Of a DNA stretch of 64,000 bases, positions 1 through 12,978 are shown piece after piece; the first letter of the stretch is position 1; each line of letters opens with the position of its first letter. The translations under genes and the position numbers were made by a program. The notes beneath the pieces were generated by a model. The model did not search any database, was not told the origin of the DNA, and was given only the letters and a program-made list of their open reading frames with translations. This DNA comes from Batrachochytrium dendrobatidis JAM81 (Eukaryota > Chytridiomycota > Chytridiomycetes > Rhizophydiales), in NCBI RefSeq assembly GCF_000203795.2, contig NW_006281113.1, positions 504,621 to 568,620 of the forward strand. The letters run 5' to 3'.

Positions 1-26
1 ATCAAGTATTGGATTGATATTTACAC

Positions 27-62
27 ACAACCACAATTACAACCACAATTACAACCACAATT
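27..62. repeat. 12-bp tandem repeat, 3 units
   Basis: Three perfect copies of the unit ACAACCACAATT stand head to tail. It is a short minisatellite in non-coding DNA; nothing else depends on it. Confidence 0.9.
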
Positions 63-65
63 GCA

Positions 66-840
66 ATCAGCACAGTCTGAATATTAGACATTTGAACATC
101 ACGTATCGAGTTGTGGATAAATGCGAGTTGGCATATTGGACTGTTTTTGTAGTTTATTAATGATTTGATTCACGACTGTTTGAATTCAAGGCTCAATATG
201 GATTACAACTGGATTGTCGTTGTTTCCATTTGGGATGACAAATCTGTCAATGTGTTGAGTGATTGCTAGTTCATTGTCCAATCCATCGATCAGTAATTGT
301 CCAAATAAGTTGTATCCGAGTCGAGTTGTCAATCAGGATACCATAACCTGACATCCAAACGATTATTCAAACGATTGTTGAAACCATCAATGATTGCCAG
401 AATAAGCTTTACGACTCGACTACAATAACCACCACAATCATGATCAGGTTAGTATGTTGATCCGTTTACAAAGTTCCAATACTGCAACAGATTCAACATA
501 CTCTTGAAAGTGCTGCACACCACATGGATCCAGCAAACCCACTGATGAATTGAACCAATCAATTGACCAATGACATGACTCGATATTGGACATCGAGTTG
601 CACACAGTTGGTAAAAAGTCACCGACATGTCCAGATAGTCAAACCTTGACTACAGGTTGATATCATCACCCAACACACCAAATACAACACATAATCTGGA
701 CGACTACTGGATCATATTGTGGATATCAATCAACGGAGCTACTGGTTCCAAACAACCATGTACAGTCATGTACAGTCATTACAGGACAATATAATACATT
801 TCGGAATAGGATGTTGTAATCAACACGAGTGGAGTTGTGC
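66..840. other. Non-coding stretch, no gene seen
   Basis: No long ATG-started ORF, splice-linked exon set, tRNA-like fold or recognisable transposon motif was seen. The composition (many CAAC, TTGA and CAATCA words) resembles the decayed DNA at 3500-8000, so it may be old repeat sequence. Confidence 0.5.
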
Positions 841-1480
841 AATAGACTTGTCATGGTTTACAATGGTTTGATATGAACATGATGACTCGGACTCTATTCA
901 GTCGCATCAACTCGACTACAATTGGTCGTGTATATTATGATTGACACGATCAATTGTAGTTGAACTCGAATACAGATTGACTGTTGAATCACAATGCGTG
1001 GTATCAGCAACATGATGTGCTATATAGTGGAATGTATACGCTAATATGACATGTGTCATGTAGTGTGTATTCGATCAATATGAGTATTAGCAATCAACAA
1101 GCCATACGATGTTTGTGTTCGAGTGATGGAATAGAATACAATGTGTGCATCAATCCAGAATACGAGTCAACCATGACATATGATCATAATGTGTGGTTGA
1201 TACAACTATAGTGACAATCGATGTTGATATAGTAGCACACAACATGAAATGCCAACACAACAGTTGCAAGTCACTGATCATCAATGTGACATTGTGGTTG
1301 CAACATGAACTGCATTGTATTGATTCAGTTGATTGATTGAATTGCTGGACAATGTGCAGTGATGATTGATTGTGTCGAGTTGAATGCAGAGCATTACTAA
1401 ACCACAGCATGTTTGAATCATGTCAACCACTTGCCATTTTGAAAGGCATAAAATATTACAACACATTGGTAATCAGCTAA
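841..1480 (+). repeat. Dispersed repeat (upstream cassette A), copy 1
   Basis: This stretch is nearly identical to 41163-41790 and, inverted, to about 49450-50090. Shared landmarks are the word GATATGAACATGATGACTCG near 870, a hairpin-like pair around 915-965 (TCGACTACAATTG against CAATTGTAGTTGA), and the run ending in ATTGATTCAGTTGATTGATT near 1320-1340. A shorter relative lies at 13090-13260. Each copy sits 350-1000 bp upstream of a secreted-protein gene, so it travels with that gene family. The ORFs it contains overlap each other and match nothing recognisable. Confidence 0.85.
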
Positions 1481-1754
1481 TAGCTGAATGTCAAAGTCAT
1501 TACATATAGCTATGTAATACTATTCTGAATATGTACCCGACTGTGTTTTGATTCACCAGCCGTTTTTAGTGTATAAAAAAGTGAAACTGCATAATCAACT
1601 ACCCATACGATACCTGAATACACAAACAGCGGTTTAATCAAGATTACAAACCCTCATAAAGGAATGTCCCTTTAAAGTTTAAAATTGATAACAACACTAG
1701 TCCCTTAGGGCGGTCATTCAAAAAGCACACTAATACTACCCATCCAACAATAGA

Positions 1755-1763
1755 TATAAATAC
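1755..1763 (+). promoter_or_regulatory. TATA-like core promoter of secreted-protein gene
   Basis: TATAAATAC lies 69 bp before the ATG at 1824 and follows a CATCCAAYAATRGA word. The same arrangement precedes the paralogues at 13636, 42115 and 49126 (minus). Conservation of this short block while the surrounding DNA has diverged suggests a functional core promoter. Confidence 0.65.
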
Positions 1764-1823
1764 AATCTAAACCCAACGTGTTGAACGACAATCGTTCACA
1801 ACTTGCTTAAGCAAATCAGTAAA

Positions 1824-2603
1824 ATGAAATTATCAATCGCTGTATTGGCATCAGTTTTAGTCGCTTGCTCGGTTACTACAGCCAATCCAATTCTTCCCAG
1901 TTCGACTACAAATGCTGAGTATAGCACTTCAACCGGCATTCCCAGTTCGACTACAAATGCTGAATATAGCACCTCAACGGACATTCCCAGTTCGACTGCG
2001 AGTACTGAATTTAGCCCTTCGCCAACCCCTAATGAAAGCGGCATAGGGTTACATGGTCTTGTTTTACTTTCAGTTAAAGTCAAGGACATGCTCGATGAAT
2101 ACTTGAAAAAGCAAAATAACTATTCTAAGCAAAAAGAATCATGTGACTTGATAGGATCTCGATTTCTTGAACAACAGAAATTGGTAAAGAATCTGGAGAA
2201 AAAGGTTCGAAATTTTAAATTAAGACTTGAAAGTAGTGATGGCAGTCCAAGACATGGTCGTAATAGTAAAATGGAGGGGCGTGAGGTTAATCTTGAAAGC
2301 CAATATTCCAAATACTTGAAGCTTGAAAGACAAAAGGAAAAATGCGATCTTGAGAGTGGTCGTCTTAAGGATGAACTGGAGTTAATAAAAATATTATTCG
2401 TGGAGCTCGTTTTCGGAAGACCTTACGATCTCGATTCGTTTGAGGATCAATTTTTGCTTATCCTTTCACATCCTACCGTTGATTATTACCTCGAGAATTC
2501 ATGTGATAAAGAACGACCATCATCGGAAATGCCGTCTAAATCTGGTTCCAATAAGTGGAAGAGCTCCAAACTTGTGGATAGATTTAAATCATTTTTCGGA
2601 TGA
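1824..2603 (+). CDS. Small secreted protein, KLAVTVLAS family (divergent member)
   Basis: The 259-residue product has a clear signal peptide (MKLSIAVLASVLVACSVTTA, probably cut just after it). A Ser/Thr-rich stretch follows with an imperfect repeat of about 17 residues around PSSTTNAEYSTST (residues 29-70), then a charged, probably coiled-coil region (about residues 95-205) and a Lys/Ser-rich tail. The start is the ATG at 1824, because translation from it gives the signal peptide shared with the genes at 13636, 42115 and 49126; the upstream in-frame codon is only TTG. It is the most diverged member seen here, and it reads through into the tail that the other three cut off with a TAA. Function is unknown; secretion is inferred from the leader. 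Confidence 0.85.
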   Translation: MKLSIAVLASVLVACSVTTANPILPSSTTNAEYSTSTGIPSSTTNAEYSTSTDIPSSTASTEFSPSPTPNESGIGLHGLVLLSVKVKDMLDEYLKKQNNYSKQKESCDLIGSRFLEQQKLVKNLEKKVRNFKLRLESSDGSPRHGRNSKMEGREVNLESQYSKYLKLERQKEKCDLESGRLKDELELIKILFVELVFGRPYDLDSFEDQFLLILSHPTVDYYLENSCDKERPSSEMPSKSGSNKWKSSKLVDRFKSFFG

Positions 2604-2884
2604 TTCTATAAAGATTCATCCAACTGATTTGAATGCTAATCTGGACTGGTCTCGGCCGATTCAATTGTCATTCTACAACTGCATTTATAATTTAGCTTAC
2701 AATAAAGTTGGATTTTCATGGACGAATGCTGATCATTGTACTGTTTTATTTGGCATATTTGTGTTTGACATTGATCGACAATCATTAATATTATCAGTAC
2801 ATTCACACATTATACAGTCAAAAATAAGACCCAATCACGGTACTCAGCCAGATCCTGTTCAGTGTTTGCAGTCACTGCAGTGGT
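2604..2884. other. 3' flank of secreted-protein gene
   Basis: The DNA after the stop still aligns with the 3' flanks of the paralogues: GATTTGAATGCTAATCTGGA here against GATTTGATTGCTAATCTGAA after 14520 and 43020. The frame stays open for seven more codons after the TGA at 2601, to a TGA that corresponds to the distal stop of the paralogues' tails. No separate gene is seen. Confidence 0.6.
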
Positions 2885-2899
2885 GACTGGACCAAACTC

Positions 2900-3487
2900 A
2901 TGATTGCTGAAAACATGGCAAGATCACCACATCAATCAACCAGTACCGTTTACTCAATCACCCAATGCATTCGTGACAAATGTAAGGTGCTTTCGATTGA
3001 TCCAGACAGTGCATCTGCGTCTGATGCAACTCGACTGGTATATATAGTTGGATCTGTGTGCATGCGATTGATCAACAGCGATTTGTCAGTGTACACGCAG
3101 ACCAACAATTTGCGTGGTATCAGTCCAATCCAAACTACTGGCAGGGCAACTCGAGGTAATATGAACTCGATTGGAAACGTTGATTTTTTCATATCGATGG
3201 ACGAGATGCGACAAACAGTCAAATACCTCATCATGCAAGTTGTATCCTTGAAAACTGATATGGCCGCTGTGACTAGCGCATTTGGTCAGTTGCAGAGTCA
3301 AACCAATGACATTGTTGTCATGATGACCAAACACGACAATGTCATTCGATCATTACTGGAGCATATTTTGGTCAAACTGGACTCTGGTTGCTCACCAACA
3401 CCTGTAGTTGTTATACCAGTTGCGGTATTCGAAACCATTTCCACGACTGTAAACACCATCGCAACAGTGACTGTGTTTTGTCCATAA
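2900..3487 (+). pseudogene. ORF of 195 codons, possibly a retroelement ORF1 remnant
   Basis: An ATG-started frame runs 195 codons. It has no signal peptide and no motif I recognise; residues about 115-160 (after MDEMRQTVKYLIMQVVSLKT) could form a coiled coil, as in ORF1 proteins of non-LTR elements. Several short open pieces with similar Thr/Ile-rich composition follow downstream to about 4530 in shifting frames. Its position upstream of the reverse-transcriptase remnant at 6240-7130 on the same strand fits an ORF1/ORF2 order. The link is inference; it may be chance. Confidence 0.3.
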
Positions 3488-6239
3488 AGTCAATCCAAGT
3501 TGTTTATATGCGACAACAGTACGTTGCACACACACGCATACTGTCGATACGGAATGCCAAGCAACAATCGACTTATTCCGTAATCGTGCAATTGTTGACA
3601 TAAATGCCATTGCGGTCAATGCTGTATCGACTGGTGTCGAACCTTGAATGAATGCTGCAACTCGCATTTGTTTATTGCGTTTTGCATCGAATTCAATGTG
3701 CACACTCAATAAACTTTGTGGTATTCTGGTCACATTTCGTATCAATCTGCAACGGATTACCAACATGCATACAATCAACAACACGATCAGATTATTAGTG
3801 GATCAATCTATTGCTGTCAAACTTGTAGTCATGACCCAACTCGGTACAAATCAAGTCAAATTTGATCCAGAAACTCCAATAAAAAACATCAACCCGACCA
3901 CTGAGCTGTCTGCTCGTTGACGGTTTGCTGGTTATGTGGGTTTATTGTTGATGGGTAAGCGTGTAAACTGTCGTACACGCAATTTATACTGCGAGTTGAT
4001 GGTCAAGTCTGACAATCTGCATTCATGAACTTGTGTGCAAGCAGTGTTTTGTTGGATCTCAAACATCCTGCAACTCGCGCAGTTGTTTGCACAGTTGCTC
4101 GCCTATCAATCCAACTGGATCTGCAACTCTGTCAAGCAAATCCGTAGTCCAACCTGCTGATGTTGATGTGACTACAATAAACACGAAACTCACCGAAATA
4201 ACACTTGCTGATCTGACAGGTCAATGAGTGACACTCTAACCATTAATACCAAATAAACAACGTTTTGAATCAACAATCAACTGTCATGACAATGGGTAAC
4301 ATTCGTGGTCATTTGGCATCCATTTCAAACCATCACATCAAACACATTTCCAAAATCGATTGCTGGACAACTCAACTCGGTGCACGAGTCCGCATTACTG
4401 TGTCAGAGTCATGTTCCGCACACACTATCCATCAACTCTGTCACCAATCATCCGTACAACAACTGACACATACACAAAAACTGTCAACGCAGGCATCCAA
4501 CGACATCCTCACTGTGTGTTCCACCACTTCCTAATTGTTGTCAAATATTGTCAGTCAATGTGTCAAACATTGCCAGCAAACACTCACTACTTTGACATAT
4601 ATTCAGCCAAACCGACTATGTGGATTATCCGAGACTTGCATTGCAACGGACAGTTTCAAGCACACAGTGTGTGGTTTCAATGTATTGCAACACTCGGCAA
4701 CTGTTCCCGAACATCGAGACACCATTCGGTATTGACAAATGGTTTGGATTTGCAAAATGACTGTTTATGGCACCATAATTGTCGCAAACATTCCAAACTT
4801 TACACCTGAATGTGTTTGGACTGTTGGCTGTGTACATTGGACACTCGGCTGCATGCGACTATCAAACGCGAAATGTCTTGTCTGCCATTCAACATGTCCT
4901 GTCAGCAGTTATTCGGTTTGACGATCACTCATCCGTGCTACTGTTTGCAGATTGGAACACTGAATATGTGTCATTACAACACATCATACACGCACGAATA
5001 CTGCGTTTGACTGTCATGCAGTATGTTGGCAATACTCCGACAGTAACATCACTCGAGTGAGCAGGACTGCATGTCATTGACACTCTATCAATCACTTTGT
5101 GTGTGACGAGACTGAACAAACACTTGTATAATCTGCTCGTGTAGACATGAACATTGCGGTTGTTGATGATGTGTCATTTACACTTGCATCCGCACTAATA
5201 CACATGCACCAACTCATTCAGTCCATTCCACTCATCCAACTGACATATCACAACTCTGCATATATGCCTATGATCGGATTGCAATGTTCACGATTGGTGG
5301 AATATATGCAGCGTTTGATGGATCATACACGGACACACACGAGCTATGTATTCAGTTATTGGATACTGCCAATGCAACAGTGAATGACTGTCAACTGCAC
5401 GCACATGCACATACTGCTCGGCTACATAAACGTCGACTGTATCGCTCAACCAAACGGACGATTTGACATGGTAACACTGGAATATCGATGTACATTACAG
5501 CAAGTATCCGTGACAATCACAATGAACTCTGTCGCATCCAACTAGGTGCATTCTGGGACAAACACAATGCAACAATCCAGCGACTTGAATGCGCCAATGA
5601 ATATATGATCTGGATCAAGTTTGCTGACACACCTGACCGGACAGTATTGATGATCGTTTTGATATGACATTTGCAGCAGCTCGAGTCATGTCTGGTGGTG
5701 CAACACACACAACATCCATCACTCCATTCCATTCCATTATACGATGTGATGCCAATCGTATCATTCAGTATAGCAGTGATAATATTTTTGGCATACCGAG
5801 TAATCACTACTTGCATCTTGCTATGGACGATAGTGGACATTTACTTGACTTGCAGTAATGGCAGTACTGGCATATACGTGATCCACTTCCACCATACAAA
5901 CTGTTTCCAATTCGTGACGATGCCACTGATCTCGACTCGGATATACCTTGAAATCGACTAGTTGATGCAATACAGCAGCTGGTTCACACCAGACACCCGA
6001 AAAACAACAGGATATTGGTCACATTCTACCGAGTCGCATTATATACACCAAATGATACACCTGATGAACCACCCAATCCATTTGCTCGTTCTGCTGCACA
6101 TAGTTCAGTCAATATGTTGACGACCATTATGCAACCTGATGGCAGTCTGCATACACTGTACCGATTGTACTGACTGCATATATCGACAAGAATAACGGTG
6201 ATCACATTGATACAAACGACAAACACGGTATTACACTGA

Positions 6240-7130
6240 TTGATGTGTCATAAACTGGTATGCAAGGTCTTGCAAACACAAATTGATGGATCGTGGTGTT
6301 CAACAAACTCGTCACCACTGAGCATGGTTGATTTCAAACCAAACAAGTGTGTTGTGCTGGTTGTTTCACTAGTCGATATTGTTCAACGATGACAGTGCGT
6401 GTAGCCCAATGCTATTGTTATGTTGATTGACATTCAAAATGCATTCGACACTGTCACGGTTGGTGCCTTGATATGATAACTGCAACATATGTGATCGACA
6501 CCACGCACACTGGTCTTGTTAACAGCGCTGCACACATGCTCATCAGCTCGTGCTCAGACTGGATCATTGGTTTCTGATCCATTTCCATTTGAGCATGGAG
6601 TCCAGTGGTGATATCCACTGTCGGATTGCTGTCCAACGTGTTCATCAACAACATACACGATGATATCAACCGATTGTCATTGCATGAGTATCGTGTAAAT
6701 CACCACCAATGTGAGGGTTCATGTATGCTGACAATATCGTGATATTTGCCGACTCTGATCAATCACTCCAGTTGGCATCTGATGTACTTGCACGATGAAT
6801 GGAACAATGCCAAACAAGTTTTGGTGTAGTCAAATGCAACATACTCAGTTTCCGTGGTCACAGCACTTTGATTCCGAATTACCAATTGATATGATGCTAC
6901 ACGAACAACAGATTCGTCGTGTTCAACACTACAAATATCTGGATATTGTATTGCACAACCACTGTATCACACCATGCGACTGGACTATAATCAGGTTGCT
7001 GTATGCAATAGCATGTTGGTTTTGTCCAGTTCTTGCAAACCACCAACTCACAATCAACTTTCAGACACGAATATTCTTGGCAGTCAGTCTATTAATGATC
7101 ATGTATGCACTGGATCTGGTTGGTGGTTGG
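6240..7130 (+). pseudogene. Reverse transcriptase remnant of a LINE-type element
   Basis: Four motifs appear in the order expected for a non-LTR reverse transcriptase, but in different frames. LIDIQNAFDTV at 6423 is the first Asp motif. GLLSNVFINNIHDD near 6623-6664 matches the usual PLLFNLFINDI segment. MYADNIVIFADS at 6721 is the YADD box with the second Asp changed to Asn. RVQHYKYLDIVL near 6920 matches the YKYLG segment that follows the palm. The frames differ between motifs (codon starts at 6423, 6641 and 6721 are in three registers), and stops fall between them. The changed catalytic box and the frameshifts show it is dead. Confidence 0.8.
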
Positions 7131-7989
7131 TGATGACTTGACTTGCATATACAGTCAACAGTCAACAACGGTGTGCAACACATATTGAATGCATGCAAAT
7201 CCATGACTGTCAATTCCTTGTTGTTGAAATGGGTTCAGATCACCATCAGCTCACTCACTCGTTGCACCGATGCAATTGCATGATCAACCTGACACCAACC
7301 AAACCACATTTGAATATATATGTTCCAGTCATGTGCATGGTGTATCGATTGTCAACTCACAATGTCAACTCCAACACATTCCACCATGATTATGGTCACA
7401 TCACACCATGCTGATGTATGTCGATCGGTATCACATTGCAAATGGCTGTCATCCAATGACTGCAATGCAATACCGTGCATGTATTGTGACTGATATGCTG
7501 TGCCCATCAGCAAGTGTGCAACTGTCACTCGATATATTGACTCTGATATCCAACAACATGCTGTGTTTACCGTGATCAGGTTTTTGATCAATCTTGGACT
7601 CATGATACATGATTTGTCATGTTGAATCGTGTGGATGTGTCATGGACTGCAATTTAGTTGCAGACACACATATGTTTGACATTGACCGATGCATACTGTG
7701 CAACGACTGATCAGTGCGTGTGTAATCGCACACTTGGTGGTATTGTGCATTATAGTTGTTTGACAATGGATGGATGCTGGATTAGTCGGTTATATGCAAC
7801 CTGTTTGAATCGACCTATTTGGACAAACACTCGATGTAACTGACAACAATTTGTATATATGGCTGTTGGATCAGTCGAGTTTCTGTTGGTAGTGTACCGG
7901 TGGTAACAAACACTGTTTTGACACCATCACCACAACAATCATACAGCAGTTGACCAATACACTTGCAACACCACCAGTATATGCTTGTA

Positions 7990-8075
7990 CGATTACAGCC
8001 TGTTCACATGAGATCATTTCATATCTCAATACCCGAGTTTATTTTAAATAAATTCATTCAAAAAATAACTGTAAA
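7990..8075 (+). repeat. Short dispersed sequence, also at 56795-56865
   Basis: CGAGTTTATTTTAAATAAAT, preceded by ATCATTTC-TATC words and an upstream TTCACAT/CTCACAT, is shared with the DNA downstream of the secreted gene ending at 56697. AAATAAA suggests a polyadenylation region copied with some gene or element. Only about 75 bp align by eye. Confidence 0.6.
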
Positions 8076-8283
8076 TCAACAAATAAACCAACAATTCAAT
8101 CCAGCCAACACTGTTTTATACACTAGTTTAATCTGTCAATCTTGGTTGGTATTATTATTGATTATATTGTGGTTTGTTTCATCCAAGCACAAAGGCTCGG
8201 TTATACAGTCAAATATTACATTTGTCAATGCTCATTATCTTGTATTGGATCCCATTTGTCGTCAGTATACTGGATTGAACTAA

Positions 8284-9627
8284 TCACTTGGTAGATCAGC
8301 ATGTGCAATATATCAATAAGCAACGTGTACAACAACAGAGTATAAAAGTTGTTTCAGTCGATAGTAATCCAGTGTTATACAGCATACATGATTATTCATG
8401 AATGTTGACATGACTCAAGAGTATGGTGTCCACGACATTGGTAATGCAATCAAAGATACAATAGTTATTCAGGTTTAGGGGTAGCTAATCAAGCCATGCA
8501 TAGTGTAGATCTTGATGCTGCATAATCATTTAAAATGGGGTCTTTTTAAGCTGTATTCGACACTTGGATTCATGCTGGTGTCCAGTTATGATCTGAGCAT
8601 TGGCTGCCTTATACTTGCCAATTTGAAACAACCGGGAATCAGAGTCAAACTGTTCAACATATTGCGCAAAGGAAACCTAATACATGCCAGACAGTTTGTG
8701 GATCCATTTTGCTTTCGAGTCAATACATGTTATACAATGGCTGTTTTAAACACCATTATTGCCATCCAAACACATTGCTCACAAACAGCAAATCAATCGT
8801 ATGATAACCCTGACCAAACAGAACTCATAGGGTTGGCACTCATCAACCCAAAATAACATATCTAGCCAAGTAACCAGTTCAAAAAATACAAACCAAACAG
8901 CAGAATTGAGCAAGATACTTGACAACCATTTACTAAAAAACAAATTATGATGATTGGATAGTGTATGGATAAATACAGCACATTTTGTTACGTTCAATTA
9001 TTCGACATAACTGGCATACGACATACACAGCCATGGTGGTATACAAGCAATCCATTAGCATGCAAGCCGGACAATTGTAATAATTGACATGTTCATTAAA
9101 TGGGTTTATGCAATCACCACGTGTTAGACCCTAAATTAAATGAGCATAAATTATTGGCAATGCTGCAGCCGACAAGTGATTATCTATTGACAAGCCAATA
9201 TGTTCTGTATATTTGATATATGGACTGGCATAATTCACAAATGTCAATACACCATTAATCATCATATTGATTGAACTGGATTCACAGCAGTTTGAGTTGG
9301 ATGTTGTGTTGGATAGTAAAATACAATTAACATGGCATGTGTGGCAATGGATAAATTGGCTAATCTACAAATTCGTTGCTTTATCTACCCTGAATATATA
9401 CCTCGATCCAGTTAATCTTGCTCGATATCAAGCATTTTAGTAAGAACAATGCAAAGCATATAGATGCAAAAATACCAAGCATTAGTATTGCCAGTCAAGA
9501 CCATCAAGGTATAAAAATGAGTCGTCAGCCACTATCAAACATCATCAGACTGCTACAAATCAACAACTCAATCCGTATAGTATTGATACGCTTGCCAAAT
9601 ACAGTTCAATAGTATACTGCAGCCACG
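8284..9627. other. Intergenic, no convincing gene
   Basis: An ATG-started frame of 114 codons at 8512-8856 exists but has no recognisable motif, no leader and no supporting context; I do not call it a gene. The rest is AT-rich. The DNA just before 9628 is the likely promoter of the S41 peptidase gene. Confidence 0.5.
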
Positions 9628-12372
9628 ATGAAATTTTCACTGCTAGCCATTGCTTCTGTTGCGTTCGTTGTCAATGCTCAAGGAAATAAATCTGGTATGC
9701 AAATCTGTTGATCAGTCTATTTTATGTTGGGTTTGTCAATGTTTGAATTGTGCAATCGTTCAAAACTGTACTAATTGACGTACATTATAGAATCCATGCC
9801 TACATGGGCCTTTATCAAGGAACACCGTGACGCTGGCAGATTTGTTTTTATGCCATACACTGACGAACAACGAAACGTCGTGCTGACCAATGTTGAAAAT
9901 AGTTTGAAAGCATGGTCCAACTATGAATCTAAAATCAAACACTATGGTGAGCGTGCCGATCCCTTCCCGATCATCAAGAAACTGCGTGCAAAACTGGATG
10001 CATCTAATCTTACTGACACTGAGATGCAGACTGAACTCATGAATGCTTTTGTTCGCATGCGTGACTATCATACTTATTTTGAGCCATCTGGACCACATGC
10101 CTGTTTTTTTGCCACAACTGGTCTTTCTTTCAGATTTATCGAGGGCGATGCAGATATGATCAACAAACCAACCGTTGTTTTTGAAAGATTTCAAAGCGAT
10201 CAAGGTTTGCGTGCTTTTTTTGGAAAGGACTATGACCAGATCAAAGTTGGCGACGAATTACTTCTTGTTGATGGTATGACGTTTGTTGACTATCGGAACT
10301 TGAACCAGGACAAAACAGGTGGTGCCAATGATTATGGTGGCCAGCATGGTGCTTTTGAATACATGACGTTTCGTTCTGGTACTTATACTTCTTTTCCAGA
10401 AACTGATACGATCAAATATCGGTTCAAATCAAAAGATACTGGAAAAGTGTACGACATTGAAGCTCCGTGGGTGGTTGGTTTTAGTTCATCATGCTGGAGT
10501 ATGACTAGCCAATTGTATGCCAAAATTTCTGGAAAAACTCTACCTGGAACACCTCAGCCTGCCGACACGAACAGTATAATTGACGCTGGCGTTGATACCG
10601 GAGCCAAACGTCAGTTCAAAACTTGGAAAGAAATCATAAATCCATCGATGATATCCAAGTACCATCATAAAAAGCAAAAAATTGATCAGATTTTACTTGA
10701 ACAGCCATTAAAAAATAGTGGTCTCGAGTACCAAAACGCCGGCGTGTCGACTATCAGTTGGGGAATCTGGAAACCCGAATCCAAAAATCTTGGTATTATT
10801 AGATTGGATGATTTTTCGCCAACAAACCTTAAAACTGATGCACCAGCAGATACAGAGGCTGTTCGTGAAATCCACAAACTCCTCAGTACTGTACTCAAAA
10901 ACACCAATGCTATTATATTTGATCTCCGTGCAAATTCAGGTGGTAGTGGCGAGTTTGCCAATGCCATTCCACAACTTTTCAAACCTGATTTTCAACCGAT
11001 GCCAATGAGATACTTGATGAGTTCTGTCGCATACAACACTCTGGTTAATGGCACGTACTTTTTTGACACTTCTAATCCAGCATGGTACAAGACTCCACCT
11101 GGTAGCAAGTATTCTATTGATCATGACAGAACTTCGTATAATCAGTCAAACTTGTATGGCCAAGCCTATCTCAAACCTGTTGGTATATTCACTGATGCTG
11201 TATGTTACTCAGCATGCGATCTGTTTTCAGCGTCTATTCAGTCGTCCGAAACTGGCCATGTTTTTGGCGAAGATGGAACAACTGGAGGTGGTGGTGCTGA
11301 CATGTTTTCGCTCGATCCACATTTCCTTTTGTTCAATCGTGTTGATTTTAAGCCAATGTCATACGCTAAAGAACTGGCTGACACGGCAGCTGGCCGAAGT
11401 CGCACCAACACTGTTTCAGTTGGAGCTCGACAGATTGTACGTAATGGAAAACAAAAAGGTCAGCTGGTTGAAGATATTGGTGCCATAACCGAATATATTG
11501 TACGTCCCCGTTTGACGGATATACTTCCTGGATCCACTGAAAATTCTCAATTTGACCGTATTGCCGATCAGCTCAAAACACTGGGTGTCAGAACTGGACT
11601 GAACAATCTTCACTTTGTTTCTGAACTTATCGATTATGACACCACTAGCGGTGACGTGACCATTGATGTAGAAGTTCAAGGAATCAATCAACTGTCGGTT
11701 ATTGATGACACTGGCAAATCACTTTCAGTTGCCAAGTTTAAAAGCAACATAAAAAGTCAACACTCGTTCAAACTGGCATCTGTAATCAACGATCTTGGTA
11801 ATACTCGGGTCAGTATCATTGGCCAAAACAACGGCAAACAGGTTCTCAAAACACATAAGCATATCAGTCGCACTCCACAACAACAAGACCATTTTAAACT
11901 TGAACATGGTGTCAAATGGAAGTTTAATGGTACCAGTAAATCGGTTGGAATATACAACTCGCCATTTACCAAAAAATCACAGGGATGGAACTCGGTCAAT
12001 GGTAAATGGGTTGTTGGCGACGGAGTACAATACAGTCCTGCAATAGAGACTGAGATCCGATCATACTATACTGCACCAGTTGGATCCAACATCACTGTTG
12101 AAATTGATATTGCACTTGAATCACAGTTTTATAGCGACTTTTTAGGACTGTATATTGTATATGCGGATGGCAATGTGGAATCGCTTTTGAATACGCTTGG
12201 TCCAGATGGTAATATAATTACAAATAGTATTTCTGGATCCGAAGCAATTGTCAAAAAGTTCCCAGTGACAACCAAGACGAAACAGTTTTTTGTTAATCTC
12301 GTATTCAAGTCAGATGTTGCTACGCAGATGAAAGGAGCAACAATCAATTCTTGGAGTGTTATCATGAATTGA
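9628..12372 (+). CDS. Secreted S41-family (tail-specific protease-like) peptidase
   Basis: Two exons, 9628-9694 and 9791-12372, joined in phase across a 96-bp GT-AG intron, give 882 residues. The first exon encodes a signal peptide (MKFSLLAIASVAFVVNAQG), which is why the ATG at 9628 is chosen. The central part has S41 landmarks: IIFDLRANSGGSG (D at about residue 400) is the strand before the catalytic domain loop, and CYSACDLFSASIQ places the probable nucleophile at Ser496. A Gly-rich loop (EDGTTGGGGAD) follows. The C-terminal 250 residues have no domain I know. Family knowledge: such proteins are serine peptidases, and chytrids carry several large secreted ones. It is likely extracellular; substrate unknown. 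No frameshift or missing segment was seen. Confidence 0.88.
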
Positions 12373-12978
12373 AATGGGTTGTAAATGTTGTCAAACACAT
12401 CATTGATTGCATCACCAGGCTATGTTTGAATGAATACAATGTTTGCATAACTATCCTATACACTATTGTTTAAATTTATTTCAATCAACACATGTAAACC
12501 TTTTATTTAGTTGAGTGAAATATGCAAGTTTCAAACCATTTTTTAAATTGGACTGGTTTTGTCATGGATGGAATATTGCAACTGTTTTTAAACTTGTCAG
12601 ATTTTTGTATTTTCTGGTGTTTTAGACATTGGAATGAAAGTTGATATTGGATATTTACCATACCAATCAGAGTTGTCATGGTTGTTTAATGAAACTCGGT
12701 ACAGATCTGGATAAAACCGCATTTAGACCTGCATTTTCAATGGTCTGATGCAACATGAAATCATTCGAATTGATAATGGTCATTGCACTATTGTCTTGTT
12801 CTTGTTCTTGGACTCTTTCACTGGTTTTTTAGCTTTCATACCCGATCTCGAGTTGATTACTTGATTCGCATTTAGTTGATGATTTCAACTGGTATTTAAA
12901 ACTATGGTTTGATTGACAGCATCAAAGCAGTTGAGCCAAACATGTATACTGCAATGGATGAGTTTGGTGATTGCACAA
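12373..12978. other. Intergenic, nothing recognised
   Basis: AT-rich DNA with T-runs follows the peptidase stop. No ORF with a leader, no RNA gene and no repeat matching elsewhere in the window was recognised. Confidence 0.5.

Larger units (their letters stand above)
2885..8010 (+). mobile_element. Decayed non-LTR (LINE-type) retrotransposon region
   Basis: About 5 kb without an intact gene but with a common style of sequence and overlapping broken frames. The certain part is the reverse transcriptase at 6240-7130 (separate entry). Downstream, 7193-7700 shows a Cys-containing piece (DRCILCN near 7690) in the place where LINE ORF2 proteins often end with a zinc-knuckle. Upstream pieces (3640-6240) may hold ORF1 and endonuclease sequence but I could not identify catalytic residues. 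Outer limits are guesses; no target-site duplication or poly-A tail was found. Confidence 0.5.

Noticed and set aside
8512..8856. 114-codon frame as a gene.
   Set aside because: No motif, no promoter or splice context, and isolated in a gene-poor stretch.
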